Shown here piece after piece: positions 32,391 to 46,400 of a stretch of DNA of 64,000 bases (position 1 is its first letter; each line of letters starts with the position of its first letter). The stretch covers positions 9,238,001 to 9,302,000 of the forward strand of contig NC_134825.1 of NCBI RefSeq assembly GCF_004210375.1. The letters are read 5' to 3'. Below the pieces are notes generated by a model. The model worked only from the letters and a program-made list of their open reading frames with translations, made no database searches and was not told the origin of the DNA. The position numbers were made by a program, and so were the translations under genes. Origin of the DNA: Tachypleus tridentatus (Eukaryota; Arthropoda; Merostomata; Xiphosura; Limulidae).

Positions 32391-35120
32391 CACGACAGTA
32401 TAAATGTGATTACTTGGTAATATGTCCTCTCTTTACGTTTTCCTTTTGGTGCTTTGCAGTTTACAGTTGGACCTCACGACAGTATAAATGTGATTACTTG
32501 GTAATATATCCTCTCTTTACGTTTTCCTTTTGGTGCTTTGTAGTTTACAGTTGGACCTCACGACAGTATAAATGTGATTACTTGGTAATATATCCTCTCT
32601 TTACGTTTTCCTTTTGGTGCTTTGCAGTTTACAGTTGGACCTCACGACAGTATAAATGTGATTACTTGGTAATATATCCTCTCTTTACGTTTTCCTTTTG
32701 GTGCTTTGCAGTTTACAGTTGGACCTCACGACAGTATAAATGTGATTACTTGGTAATATATCCTCTCTTTACGTTTTCCTTTTGGTGCTTTGCAGTTTAC
32801 AGTTGGACCTTACGACAGTATAAATGTGATTACTTGGTAATATATCCTCTCTTTACGTTTTCCTTTTGGTGCTTTGTAGTTTACAGTTGGACCTTACGAC
32901 AGTATAAATGTGATTACTTGGTAATATATCCTCTCTTTACGTTTTCCTTTTGGTGCTTTGCAGTTTACAGTTGGACCTTACGACAGTATAAATGTGATTA
33001 CTTGGTAATATATCCTCTCTTTACGTTTTCCTTTTGGTGCTTTGCAGTTTACAGTTGGACCTCACGACAGTATAAATGTGATTATTTGGTAATATATCCT
33101 CTCTTTACGTTTTCCTTTTGGTGCTTTGCAGTTTACAGTTGGACCTTACGACAGTATAAATGTGATTACTTGGTAATATATCCTCTCTTTACGTTTTCCT
33201 TTTGGTGCTTTGCAGTTTACAGTTGGACCTCACGACAGTATAAATGTGATTACTTGGTAATATATCCTCTCTTTACGTTTTCCTTTTGGTGCTTTGCAGT
33301 TTACAGTTGGACCTTACGACAGTATAAATGTGATTACTTGGTAATATATCCTCTCTTTACGTTTTTCTTTTGGTGCTTTGCAGTTTACAGTTGGACCTCA
33401 CGACAGTATAAATGTGATTACTTGGTAATATATCCTCTCTTTACGTTTTCCTTTTGGTGCTTTGCAGTTTACAGTTGGACCTCACGACAGTATAAATGTG
33501 ATTACTTGGTAATATATCCTCTCTTTACGTTTTCCTTTTGGTGCTTTGCAGTTTACAGTTGGACCTTACGACAGTATAAATGTGATTACTTGGTAATATA
33601 TCCTCTCTTTACGTTTTCCTTTTGGTGCTTTGCAGTTTACAGTTGGACCTCACGACAGTATAAATGTGATTACTTGGTAATATATCCTCTCTTTACGTTT
33701 TCCTTTTGGTGCTTTGCAGTTTACAGTTGGACCTCACGACAGTATAAATGTGATTACTTGGTAATATATCCTCTCTTTACGTTTTCCTTTTGGTGCTTTG
33801 CAGTTTACAGTTGGACCTCACGACAGTATAAATGTGATTACTTGGTAATATATCCTCTCTTTACGTTTTCCTTTTGGTGCTTTGCAGTTTACAGTTGGAC
33901 CTTACGACAGTATAAATGTGATTACTTGGTAATATATCCTCTCTTTACGTTTTCCTTTTGGTGCTTTGCAGTTTACAGTTGGACCTTACGACAGTATAAA
34001 TGTGATTACTTGGTAATATATCCTCTCTTTACGTTTTCCTTTTGGTGCTTTGCAGTTTACAGTTGGACCTCACGACAGTATAAATGTGATTACTTGGTAA
34101 TATATCCTCTCTTTACGTTTTCCTTTTGGTGCTTTGCAGTTTACAGTTGGACCTCACGACAGTATAAATGTGATTACTTGGTAATATATCCTCTCTTTAC
34201 GTTTTCCTTTTGGTGCTTTGCAGTTTACAGTTGGACCTTACGACAGTATAAATGTGATTACTTAGTAATATATCCTCTCTTTACGTTTTCCTTTTGGTGC
34301 TTTGCAGTTTACAGTTGGACCTCACGACAGTATAAATGTGATTACTTGGTAATATATCCTCTCTTTACGTTTTCCTTTTGGTGCTTTGCAGTTTACAGTT
34401 GGACCTTACGACAGTATAAATGTGATTACTTGGTAATATATCCTCTCTTTACGTTTTCCTTTTGGTGCTTTGCAGTTTACAGTTGGACCTCACGACAGTA
34501 TAAATGTGATTACTTGGTAATATATCCTCTCTTTACGTTTTCCTTTTGGTGCTTTGCAGTTTACAGTTGGACCTTACGACAGTATAAATGTGATTACTTG
34601 GTAATATATCCTCTCTTTACGTTTTCCTTTTGGTGCTTTGCAGTTTACAGTTGGACCTCACGACAGTATAAATGTGATTACGTGGTAATATATCCTCTCT
34701 TTACGTTTTCCTTTTGGTGCTTTGCAGTTTACAGTTGGACCTTACGACAGTATAAATGTGATTACTTGGTAATATATCCTCTCTTTACGTTTTCCTTTTG
34801 GTGCTTTGCAGTTTACAGTTGGACCTCACGACAGTATAAATGTGATTACTTGGTAATATATCCTCTCTTTACGTTTTCCTTTTGGTGCTTTGCAGTTTAC
34901 AGTTGGACCTCACGACAGTATAAATGTGATTACTTGGTAATATATCCTCTCTTTACGTTTTCCTTTTGGTGCTTTGCAGTTTACAGTTGGACCTCACGAC
35001 AGTATAAATGTGATTACTTAGTAATATATCCTCTCTTTACGTTTTCCTTTTGGTGCTTTGCAGTTTACAGTTGGACCTCACGACAGTATAAATGTGATTA
35101 CTTGGTAATATATCCTCTCT

Positions 35121-35830
35121 TTATGTTTTCCTTTTGGTGCTTTGCAGTTTACAGTTGGACCTTACGACAGTATAAATGTGATTACTTGGTAATATATCAT
35201 CCCTTTACGTTTTCCTTTTGGTGCTTTGCAGTTTACAGTTGGACCTTACGACAGTATAAATGTGATTACTTGGTAATATATCCTCTCTTTACGTTTTCCT
35301 TTTGGTGCTTTGCAGTTTACAGTTGGACCTTACGACAGTATAAATGTGATTACTTAGTAATATTTCCTCTCTTTACGTTTTCCTTTTGGTGCTTTGCAGT
35401 TTACAGTTGGACCTTACGACAGTATAAATGTGATTACTTAGTAATATGTCCTCTCTTTACGTTTTCCTTTTGGTGTTTTGCAGTTTACAGTTGGACCTCA
35501 CGACAGTATAAATGTGATTACTTAGTAATATATCCTCTCTTTACGTTTTCCTTTTGGTGCTTTGCAGTTTACAGTTGGACCTTACGACAGTATAAATGTG
35601 ATTACTTAGTAATATGTCCTCTCTTTACGTTTTCCTTTTGGTGTTTTGCAGTTTACAGTTGGACCTCACGACAGTATAAATGTGATTACTTGGTAATATG
35701 TCCTCTCTTTACGTTTTCCTTTTGGTGCTTTGCAGTTTACAGTTGGACCTTACGACAGTATAAATGTGATTACTTGGTAATATATCATCCCTTTACGTTT
35801 TCCTTTTGGTGATTTGCAGTTTACAGTTGA
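35121..35830 (+). repeat. Block of diagnostic units duplicated at 38396-39105
   Basis: The run beginning with the rare TTTATGTTTTCC unit, through the ATATCATCCC, ATATTTCC and GTTTTGC variants and the GATTTGCAG/TTGAACC pair, recurs in the same order 3,275 bp later (39 x 84 minus the one-base deletion near 35971). The tail of this block occurs a third time at about 37540-37935. Confidence 0.85.
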
Positions 35831-37340
35831 ACCTTACGACAGTATAAATGTGATTACGTGGTAATATATCCTCTCTTTACGTTTTCCTTTTGGTGCTTTG
35901 CAGTTTACAGTTGGACCTTACGACAGTATAAATGTGATTACTTGGTAATATATCCTCTCTTTACGTTTTCCTTTGGTGCTTTGCAGTTTACAGTTGGACC
36001 TTACGACAGTATAAATGTGATTACTTAGTAATATGTCCTCTCTTTACGTTTTCCTTTTGGTGCTTTGCAGTTTACAGTTGGACCTCACGACAGTATAAAT
36101 GTGATTATTTGGTAATATATCCTCTCTTTACGTTTTCCTTTTGGTGCTTTGCAGTTTACAGTTGGACCTCACGACAGTATAAATGTGGTTATTTGGTAAT
36201 ATATCCTCTCTTTACGTTTTCCTTTTGGTGCTTTGCAGTTTACAGTTGGACCTTACGACAGTATAAATGTGATTACTTAGTAATATATCCTCTCTTTACG
36301 TTTTCCTTTTGGTGCTTTGCAGTTTACAGTTGGACCTTACGACAGTATAAATGTGATTACTTTGTAATATATCCTCTCTTTACGTTTTCCTTTTGGTGCT
36401 TTGCAGTTTACAGTTGGACCTTACGACAGTATAAATGTGATTACTTGGTAATATGTCCTCTCTTTACGTTTTCCTTTTGGTGCTTTGCAGTTTACAGTTG
36501 GACCTTACGACAGTATAAATGTGATTACTTAGTAATATGTCCTCTCTTTACGTTTTCCTTTTGGTGCTTTGCAGTTTACAGTTGGACCTCACGACAGTAT
36601 AAATGTGATTATTTGGTAATATATCCTCTCTTTACGTTTTCCTTTTGGTGCTTTGCAGTTTACAGTTGGACCTCACGACAGTATAAATGTGGTTATTTGG
36701 TAATATATCCTCTCTTTACGTTTTCCTTTTAGTGCTTTGCAATTTACAGTTGGACCTTACGACAGTATAAATGTGATTACTTAGTAATATATCCTCTCTT
36801 TACGTTTTCCTTTTGGTGCTTTGCAGTTTACAGTTGGACCTTACGACAGTATAAATGTGATTACTTTGTAATATATCCTCTCTTTACGTTTTCCTTTTGG
36901 TGCTTTGCAGTTTACAGTTGGACCTCACGACAGTATAAATGTGGTTATTTGGTAATATATCCTCTCTTTACGTTTTCCTTTTGGTGCTTTGCAGTTTACA
37001 GTTGGACCTTACGACAGTATAAATGTGATTACTTAGTAATATATCCTCTCTTTACGTTTTCCTTTTGGTGCTTTGCAGTTTACAGTTGGACCTTACGACA
37101 GTATAAATGTGATTACTTTGTAATATATCCTCTCTTTACGTTTTCCTTTTGGTGCTTTGCAGTTTACAGTTGGACCTTACGACAGTATAAATGTGATTAT
37201 TTGGTAATATATCCTCTCTTTACGTTTTCCTTTTGGTGCTTTGCAGTTTACAGTTGGACCTCACGACAGTATAAATGTGATTATTTGGTAATATATCCTC
37301 TCTTTACGTTTTCCTTTTGGTGCTTTGCAGTTTACAGTTG

Positions 37341-37440
37341 GACTTCACGACAGTATAAATATGGTTATTTGGTAATATAACCTCTCTTTACGTTTTCCTT
37401 TTGGTGCTTTGCAGTTTACAGTTGGACCTTACGACAGTTT
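37341..37440 (+). repeat. Private-variant unit shared with 47338-47437
   Basis: GACTTCACG, TAAATATGGTTATT, TAATATAACC and CAGTTTAAATG occur together only here and 9,997 bp away (119 x 84 + 1; the extra base is the insertion near 41499). Neighbouring units also agree in order, with one additional unit in the second copy. Confidence 0.88.
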
Positions 37441-40400
37441 AAATGTGATTACTTAGTAATATATCCTCTCTTTACGTTTTCCTTTTGGTGCTTTGCAGTT
37501 TACAGTTGGACCTTACGACAGTATAAATGTGATTACTTAGTAATATGTCCTCTCTTTACGTTTTCCTTTTGGTGTTTTGCAGTTTACAGTTGGACCTCAC
37601 GACAGTATAAATGTGATTACTTAGTAATATATCCTCTCTTTACGTTTTCCTTTTGGTGCTTTGCAGTTTACAGTTGGACCTTACGACAGTATAAATGTGA
37701 TTACTTAGTAATATGTCCTCTCTTTACGTTTTCCTTTTGGTGTTTTGCAGTTTACAGTTGGACCTCACGACAGTATAAATGTGATTACTTGGTAATATGT
37801 CCTCTCTTTACGTTTTCCTTTTGGTGCTTTGCAGTTTACAGTTGGACCTTACGACAGTATAAATGTGATTACTTGGTAATATATCATCCCTTTACGTTTT
37901 CCTTTTGGTGATTTGCAGTTTACAGTTGAACCTTACGACAGTATAAATGTGATTACTTGGTAATATATCCTCTCTTTACGTTTTCCTTTTGGTGCTTTGC
38001 AGTTTACAGTTGGACCTTACGACAGTATAAATGTGATTACTTGGTAATATATCCTCTCTTTACGTTTTCCTTTTGGTGCTTTGCAGTTTACAGTTGGACC
38101 TTACGACAGTATAAATGTGATTACTTAGTAATATGTCCTCTCTTTACGTTTTCCTTTTGGTGCTTTGCAGTTTACAGTTGGACCTCACGACAGTATAAAT
38201 GTGATTATTTGGTAATATATCCTCTCTTTACGTTTTCCTTTTGGTGCTTTGCAGTTTACAGTTGGACCTCACGACAGTATAAATGTGATTACTTGGTAAT
38301 ATATCCTCTCTTTACGTTTTCCTTTTGGTGCTTTGCAGTTTACAGTTGGACCTCACGACAGTATAAATGTGATTACTTGGTAATATGTCCTCTCTTTATG
38401 TTTTCCTTTTGGTGCTTTGCAGTTTACAGTTGGACCTTACGACAGTATAAATGTGATTACTTGGTAATATATCATCCCTTTACGTTTTCCTTTTGGTGCT
38501 TTGCAGTTTACAGTTGAACCTTACGACAGTATAAATGTGATTACGTGGTAATATATCCTCTCTTTACGTTTTCCTTTTGGTGCTTTGCAATTTACAGTTG
38601 GACCTTACGACAGTATAAATGTGATTACTTAGTAATATTTCCTCTCTTTACGTTTTCCTTTTGGTGCTTTGCAGTTTACAGTTGGACCTTACGACAGTAT
38701 AAATGTGATTACTTAGTAATATGTCCTCTCTTTACGTTTTCCTTTTGGTGTTTTGCAGTTTACAGTTGGACCTCACGACAGTATAAATGTGATTACTTAG
38801 TAATATATCCTCTCTTTACGTTTTCCTTTTGGTGCTTTGCAGTTTACAGTTGGACCTTACGACAGTATAAATGTGATTACTTAGTAATATGTCCTCTCTT
38901 TACGTTTTCCTTTTGGTGTTTTGCAGTTTACAGTTGGACCTCACGACAGTATAAATGTGATTACTTGGTAATATGTCCTCTCTTTACGTTTTCCTTTTGG
39001 TGCTTTGCAGTTTACAGTTGGACCTTACGACAGTATAAATGTGATTACTTGGTAATATATCATCCCTTTACGTTTTCCTTTTGGTGATTTGCAGTTTACA
39101 GTTGAACCTTACGACAGTATAAATGTGATTACGTGGTAATATATCCTCTCTTTACGTTTTCCTTTTGGTGCTTTGCAGTTTACAGTTGGACCTTACGACA
39201 GTATAAATGTGATTACTTGGTAATATATCCTCTCTTTACCTTTTCCTTTTGGTGCTTTGCAGTTTACAGTTGGACCTTACGACAGTATAAATGTGATTAC
39301 TTAGTAATATGTCCTCTCTTTACGTTTTCCTTTTGGTGCTTTGCAGTTTACAGTTGGACCTCACGACAGTATAAATGTGATTATTTGGTAATATATCCTC
39401 TCTTTACGTTTTCCTTTTGGTGCTTTGCAGTTTACAGTTGGACCTCACGACAGTATAAATGTGGTTATTTGGTAATATATCCTCTCTTTACGTTTTCCTT
39501 TTGGTGCTTTGCAATTTACAGTTGGACCTTACGACAGTATAAATGTGATTACTTAGTAATATATCCTCTCTTTACGTTTTCCTTTTGGTGCTTTGCAGTT
39601 TACAGTTGGACCTTACGACAGTATAAATGTGATTACTTTGTAATATATCCTCTCTTTACGTTTTCCTTTTGGTGCTTTGCAGTTTACAGTTGGACCTTAC
39701 GACAGTATAAATGTGATTACTTGGTAATATGTCCTCTCTTTACGTTTTCCTTTTGGTGCTTTGCAGTTTACAGTTGGACCTTACGACAGTATAAATGTGA
39801 TTACTTAGTAATATATCCTCTCTTTACGTTTTCCTTTTGGTGCTTTGCAGTTTACAGTTGGACCTCACGACAGTATAAATGTGATTATTTGGTAATATAT
39901 CCTCTCTTTACGTTTTCCTTTTGGTGCTTTGCAGTTTACAGTTGGACCTCACGACAGTATAAATGTGATTATTTGGTAATATATCCTCTCTTTACGTTTT
40001 CCTTTTGGTGCTTTGCAGTTTACAGTTGGACCTTACGACAGTATAAATGTGATTACTTAGTAATATATCCTCTCTTTACGTTTTCCTTTTGGTGCTTTGC
40101 AGTTTACAGTTGGACCTTACGACAGTATAAATGTGATTACTTTGTAATATATCCTCTCTTTACGTTTTCCTTTTGGTGCTTTGCAGTTTACAGTTGGACC
40201 TTACGACAGTATAAATGTGATTACTTGGTAATATATCCTCTCTTTACGTTTTCCTTTTGGTGCTTTGCAGTTTACAGTTGGACCTTACGACAGTATAAAT
40301 GTGATTACTTGGTAATATATCCTCTCTTTACGTTTTCCTTTTGGTGCTTTGCAGTTTACAGTTGGACCTTACGACAGTATAAATGTGATTACTTGGTAAT

Positions 40401-43400
40401 ATATCCTCTCTTTACGTTTTCCTTTTGGTGCTTTGCAGTTTACAGTTGGACCTTACGACAGTATAAATGTGATTACTTGGTAATATATCCTCTCTTTACG
40501 TTTTCCTTTTGGTGCTTTGCAGTTTACAGTTGGACCTTACGACAGTATAAATGTGATTACTTAGTAATATGTCCTCTCTTTACGTTTTCCTTTTGGTGCT
40601 TTGCAGTTTACAGTTGGACCTCACGACAGTATAAATGTGATTATTTGGTAATATATCCTCTCTTTACGTTTTCCTTTTGGTGCTTTGCAGTTTACAGTTG
40701 GACCTCACGACAGTATAAATGTGATTACTTGGTAATATATCCTCTCTTTACGTTTTCCTTTTGGTGCTTTGCAGTTTACAGTTGGACCTCACGACAGTAT
40801 AAATGTGATTACTTGGTAATATATCCTCTCTTTACGTTTTCCTTTTGGTGCTTTGCAGTTTACAGTTGGACCTTACGACAGTATAAATGTGATTACTTTG
40901 TAATATATCCTCTCTTTACGTTTTCCTTTTGGTGCTTTGCAGTTTACAGTTGGACCTTACGACAGTATAAATGTGATTACTTGGTAATATATCCTCTCTT
41001 TACGTTTTCCTTTTGGTGCTTTGCAGTTTACAGTTGGACCTTACGACAGTATAAATGTGATTACTTAGTAATATATCCTCTCTTTACGTTTTCCTTTTGG
41101 TGCTTTGCAGTTTACAGTTGGACCTTACGACAGTATAAATGTGATTACTTAGTAATATGTCCTCTCTTTACGTTTTCCTTTTGGTGTTTTGCAGTTTACA
41201 GTTGGACCTCACGACAGTATAAATGTGATTACTTAGTAATATATCCTCTCTTTACGTTTTCCTTTTGGTGCTTTGCAGTTTACAGTTGGACCTTACGACA
41301 GTATAAATGTGATTACTTAGTAATATGTCCTCTCTTTACGTTTTCCTTTTGGTGCTTTGCAGTTTACAGTTGGACCTCACGACAGTATAAATGTGATTAC
41401 TTGGTAATATATCCTCTCTTTACGTTTTCCTTTTGGTGCTTTGCAGTTTACAGTTGGACCTTACGACAGTATAAATGTGATTACTTGGTAATATATCATC
41501 CTCTTTACGTTTTCCTTTTGGTGCTTTGCAGTTTACAGTTGGACCTTACGACAGTATAAATGTGATTACTTGGTAATATATCCTCTCTTTACGTTTTCCT
41601 TTTGGTGCTTTGCAGTTTACAGTTGGACCTTACGACAGTATAAATGTGATTACTTGGTAATATATCCTCTCTTTACCTTTTCCTTTTGGTGCTTTGCAGT
41701 TTACAGTTGGACCTTACGACAGTATAAATGTGATTACTTAGTAATATGTCCTCTCTTTACGTTTTCCTTTTGGTGCTTTGCAGTTTACAGTTGGACCTTA
41801 CGACAGTATAAATGTGATTATTTGGTAATATATCCTCTCTTTACGTTTTCCTTTTGGTGCTTTGCAGTTTACAGTTGGACCTCACGACAGTATAAATGTG
41901 ATTATTTGGTAATATATCCTCTCTTTACGTTTTCCTTTTGGTGCTTTGCAGTTTACAGTTGGACCTTACGACAGTATAAATGTGATTACTTAGTAATATA
42001 TCCTCTCTTTACGTTTTCCTTTTGGTGCTTTGCAGTTTACAGTTGGACCTTACGACAGTATAAATGTGATTACTTTGTAATATATCCTCTCTTTACGTTT
42101 TCCTTTTGGTGCTTTGCAGTTTACAGTTGGACCTTACGACAGTATAAATGTGATTACTTGGTAATATGTCCTCTCTTTACGTTTTCCTTTTGGTGCTTTG
42201 CAGTTTACAGTTGGACCTTACGACAGTATAAATGTGATTACTTAGTAATATATCCTCTCTTTACGTTTTCCTTTTGGTGCTTTGCAGTTTACAGTTGGAC
42301 CTTACGACAGTATAAATGTGATTACTTAGTAATATATCCTCTCTTTACGTTTTCCTTTTGGTGCTTTGCAGTTTACAGTTGGACCTCACGACAGTATAAA
42401 TGTGATTATTTGGTAATATATCCTCTCTTTACGTTTTCCTTTTGGTGCTTTGCAGTTTACAGTTGGACCTTACGACAGTATAAATGTGATTACTTAGTAA
42501 TATATCCTCTCTTTACGTTTTCCTTTTGGTGCTTTGCAGTTTACAGTTGGACCTTACGACAGTATAAATGTGATTACTTGGTAATATATCCTCTCTTTAC
42601 GTTTTCCTTTTGGTGCTTTGCAGTTTACAGTTGGACCTTACGACAGTATAAATGTGATTACTTGGTAATATATCCTCTCTTTACGTTTTCCTTTTGGTGC
42701 TTTGCAGTTTACAGTTGGACCTTACGACAGTATAAATGTGATTACTTAGTAATATGTCCTCTCTTTACGTTTTCCTTTTGGTGCTTTGCAGTTTACAGTT
42801 GGACCTCACGACAGTATAAATGTGATTATTTGGTAATATATCCTCTCTTTACGTTTTCCTTTTGGTGCTTTGCAGTTTACAGTTGGACCTCACGACAGTA
42901 TAAATGTGATTATTTGGTAATATATCCTCTCTTTACGTTTTCCTTTTGGTGCTTTGCAGTTTACAGTTGGACCTTACGACAGTATAAATGTGATTACTTG
43001 GTAATATATCCTCTCTTTACGTTTTCCTTTTGGTGCTTTGCAGTTTACAGTTGGACCTTACGACAGTATAAATGTGATTACTTAGTAATATATCCTCTCT
43101 TTACGTTTTCCTTTTGGTGCTTTGCAGTTTACAGTTGGACCTCACGACAGTATAAATGTGATTACTTGGTAATATATCCTCTCTTTACGTTTTCCTTTTG
43201 GTGCTTTGCAGTTTACAGTTGGACCTTACGACAGTATAAATGTGATTACTTAGTAATATATCCTCTCTTTACGTTTTCCTTTTGGTGCTTTGCAGTTTAC
43301 AGTTGGACCTTACGACAGTATAAATGTGATTACTTAGTAATATATCCTCTCTTTACGTTTTCCTTTTGGTGCTTTGCAGTTTACAGTTGGACCTTACGAC

Positions 43401-46400
43401 AGTATAAATGTGATTACTTGGTAATATGTCCTCTCTTTACGTTTTCCTTTTGGTGCTTTGCAGTTTACAGTTGGACCTTACGACAGTATAAATGTGATTA
43501 CTTGGTAATATATCCTCTCTTTACGTTTTCCTTTTGGTGCTTTGCAGTTTACAGTTGGACCTTACGACAGTATAAATGTGATTATTTGGTAATATATCCT
43601 CTCTTTACGTTTTCCTTTTGGTGCTTTGCAGTTTACAGTTGGACCTCACGACAGTATAAATGTGATTATTTGGTAATATATCCTCTCTTTACGTTTTCCT
43701 TTTGGTGCTTTGCAGTTTACAGTTGGACCTTACGACAGTATAAATGTGATTACTTAGTAATATATCCTCTCTTTACGTTTTCCTTTTGGTGCTTTGCAGT
43801 TTACAGTTGGACCTTACGACAGTATAAATGTGATTACTTAGTAATATATCCTCTCTTTACGTTTTCCTTTTGGTGCTTTGCAGTTTACAGTTGGACCTCA
43901 CGACAGTATAAATGTGATTATTTGGTAATATATCCTCTCTTTACGTTTTCCTTTTGGTGCTTTGCAGTTTACAGTTGGACCTTACGACAGTATAAATGTG
44001 ATTACTTAGTAATATATCCTCTCTTTACGTTTTCCTTTTGGTGCTTTGCAGTTTACAGTTGGACCTCACGACAGTATAAATGTGATTACTTGGTAATATA
44101 TCCTCTCTTTACGTTTTCCTTTTGGTGCTTTGCAGTTTACAGTTGGACCTTACGACAGTATAAATGTGATTACTTGGTAATATGTCCTCTCTTTACGTTT
44201 TCCTTTTGGTGCTTTGCAGTTTACAGTTGGACCTTACGACAGTATAAATGTGATTACTTGGTAATATATCCTCTCTTTACGTTTTCCTTTTGGTGCTTTG
44301 CAGTTTACAGTTGGACCTCACGACAGTATAAATGTGATTACTTGGTAATATATCCTCTCTTTACGTTTTCCTTTTGGTGCTTTGCAGTTTACAGTTGGAC
44401 CTCACGACAGTATAAATGTGATTACTTGGTAATATATCCTCTCTTTACGTTTTCCTTTTGGTGCTTTGCAGTTTACAGTTGGACCTTACGACAGTATAAA
44501 TGTGATTACTTAGTAATATATCCTCTCTTTACGTTTTCCTTTTGGTGCTTTGCAGTTTACAGTTGGACCTCACGACAGTATAAATGTGATTACTTGGTAA
44601 TATATCCTCTCTTTACGTTTTCCTTTTGGTGCTTTGCAGTTTACAGTTGGACCTCACGACAGTATAAATGTGATTACTTGGTAATATATCCTCTCTTTAC
44701 GTTTTCCTTTTGGTGCTTTGCAGTTTACAGTTGGACCTTACGACAGTATAAATGTGATTACTTAGTAATATATCCTCTCTTTACGTTTTCCTTTTGGTGC
44801 TTTGCAGTTTACAGTTGGACCTTACGACAGTATAAATGTGATTACTTTGTAATATATCCTCTCTTTACGTTTTCCTTTTGGTGCTTTGCAGTTTACAGTT
44901 GGACCTTACGACAGTATAAATGTGATTACTTAGTAATATGTCCTCTCTTTACGTTTTCCTTTTGGTGCTTTGCAGTTTACAGTTGGACCTTACGACAGTA
45001 TAAATGTGATTACTTGGTAATATATCCTCTCTTTACGTTTTCCTTTTGGTGCTTTGCAGTTTACAGTTGGACCTCACGACAGTATAAATGTGATTATTTG
45101 GTAATATATCCTCTCTTTACGTTTTCCTTTTGGTGCTTTGCAGTTTACAGTTGGACCTCACGACAGTATAAATGTGATTATTTGGTAATATATCCTCTCT
45201 TTACGTTTTCCTTTTGGTGCTTTGCAGTTTACAGTTGGACCTTACGACAGTATAAATGTGATTACTTAGTAATATATCCTCTCTTTACGTTTTCCTTTTG
45301 GTGCTTTGCAGTTTACAGTTGGACCTTACGACAGTATAAATGTGATTACTTAGTAATATATCCTCTCTTTACGTTTTCCTTTTGGTGCTTTGCAGTTTAC
45401 AGTTGGACCTCACGACAGTATAAATGTGATTACTTAGTAATATATCCTCTCTTTACGTTTTCCTTTTGGTGCTTTGCAGTTTACAGTTGGACCTTACGAC
45501 AGTATAAATGTGATTACTTAGTAATATGTCCTCTCTTTACGTTTTCCTTTTGGTGCTTTGCAGTTTACAGTTGGACCTCACGACAGTATAAATGTGATTA
45601 CTTGGTAATATATCCTCTCTTTACGTTTTCCTTTTGGTGCTTTGCAGTTTACAGTTGGACCTTACGACAGTATAAATGTGATTACTTGGTAATATATCCT
45701 CTCTTTACGTTTTCCTTTTGGTGCTTTGCAGTTTACAGTTGGACCTTACGACAGTATAAATGTGATTACTTGGTAATATATCCTCTCTTTACGTTTTCCT
45801 TTTGGTGCTTTGCAGTTTACAGTTGGACCTTACGACAGTATAAATGTGATTACTTGGTAATATATCCTCTCTTTACGTTTTCCTTTTGGTGCTTTGCAGT
45901 TTACAGTTGGACCTTACGACAGTATAAATGTGATTACTTAGTAATATGTCCTCTCTTTACGTTTTCCTTTTGGTGCTTTGCAGTTTACAGTTGGACCTCA
46001 CGACAGTATAAATGTGATTATTTGGTAATATATCCTCTCTTTACGTTTTCCTTTTGGTGCTTTGCAGTTTACAGTTGGACCTCACGACAGTATAAATGTG
46101 ATTATTTGGTAATATATCCTCTCTTTACGTTTTCCTTTTGGTGCTTTGCAGTTTACAGTTGGACCTTACGACAGTATAAATGTGATTACTTAGTAATATA
46201 TCCTCTCTTTACGTTTTCCTTTTGGTGCTTTGCAGTTTACAGTTGGACCTTACGACAGTATAAATGTGATTACTTTGTAATATATCCTCTCTTTACGTTT
46301 TCCTTTTGGTGCTTTGCAGTTTACAGTTGGACCTTACGACAGTATAAATGTGATTACTTGGTAATATATCCTCTCTTTACGTTTTCCTTTTGGTGCTTTG

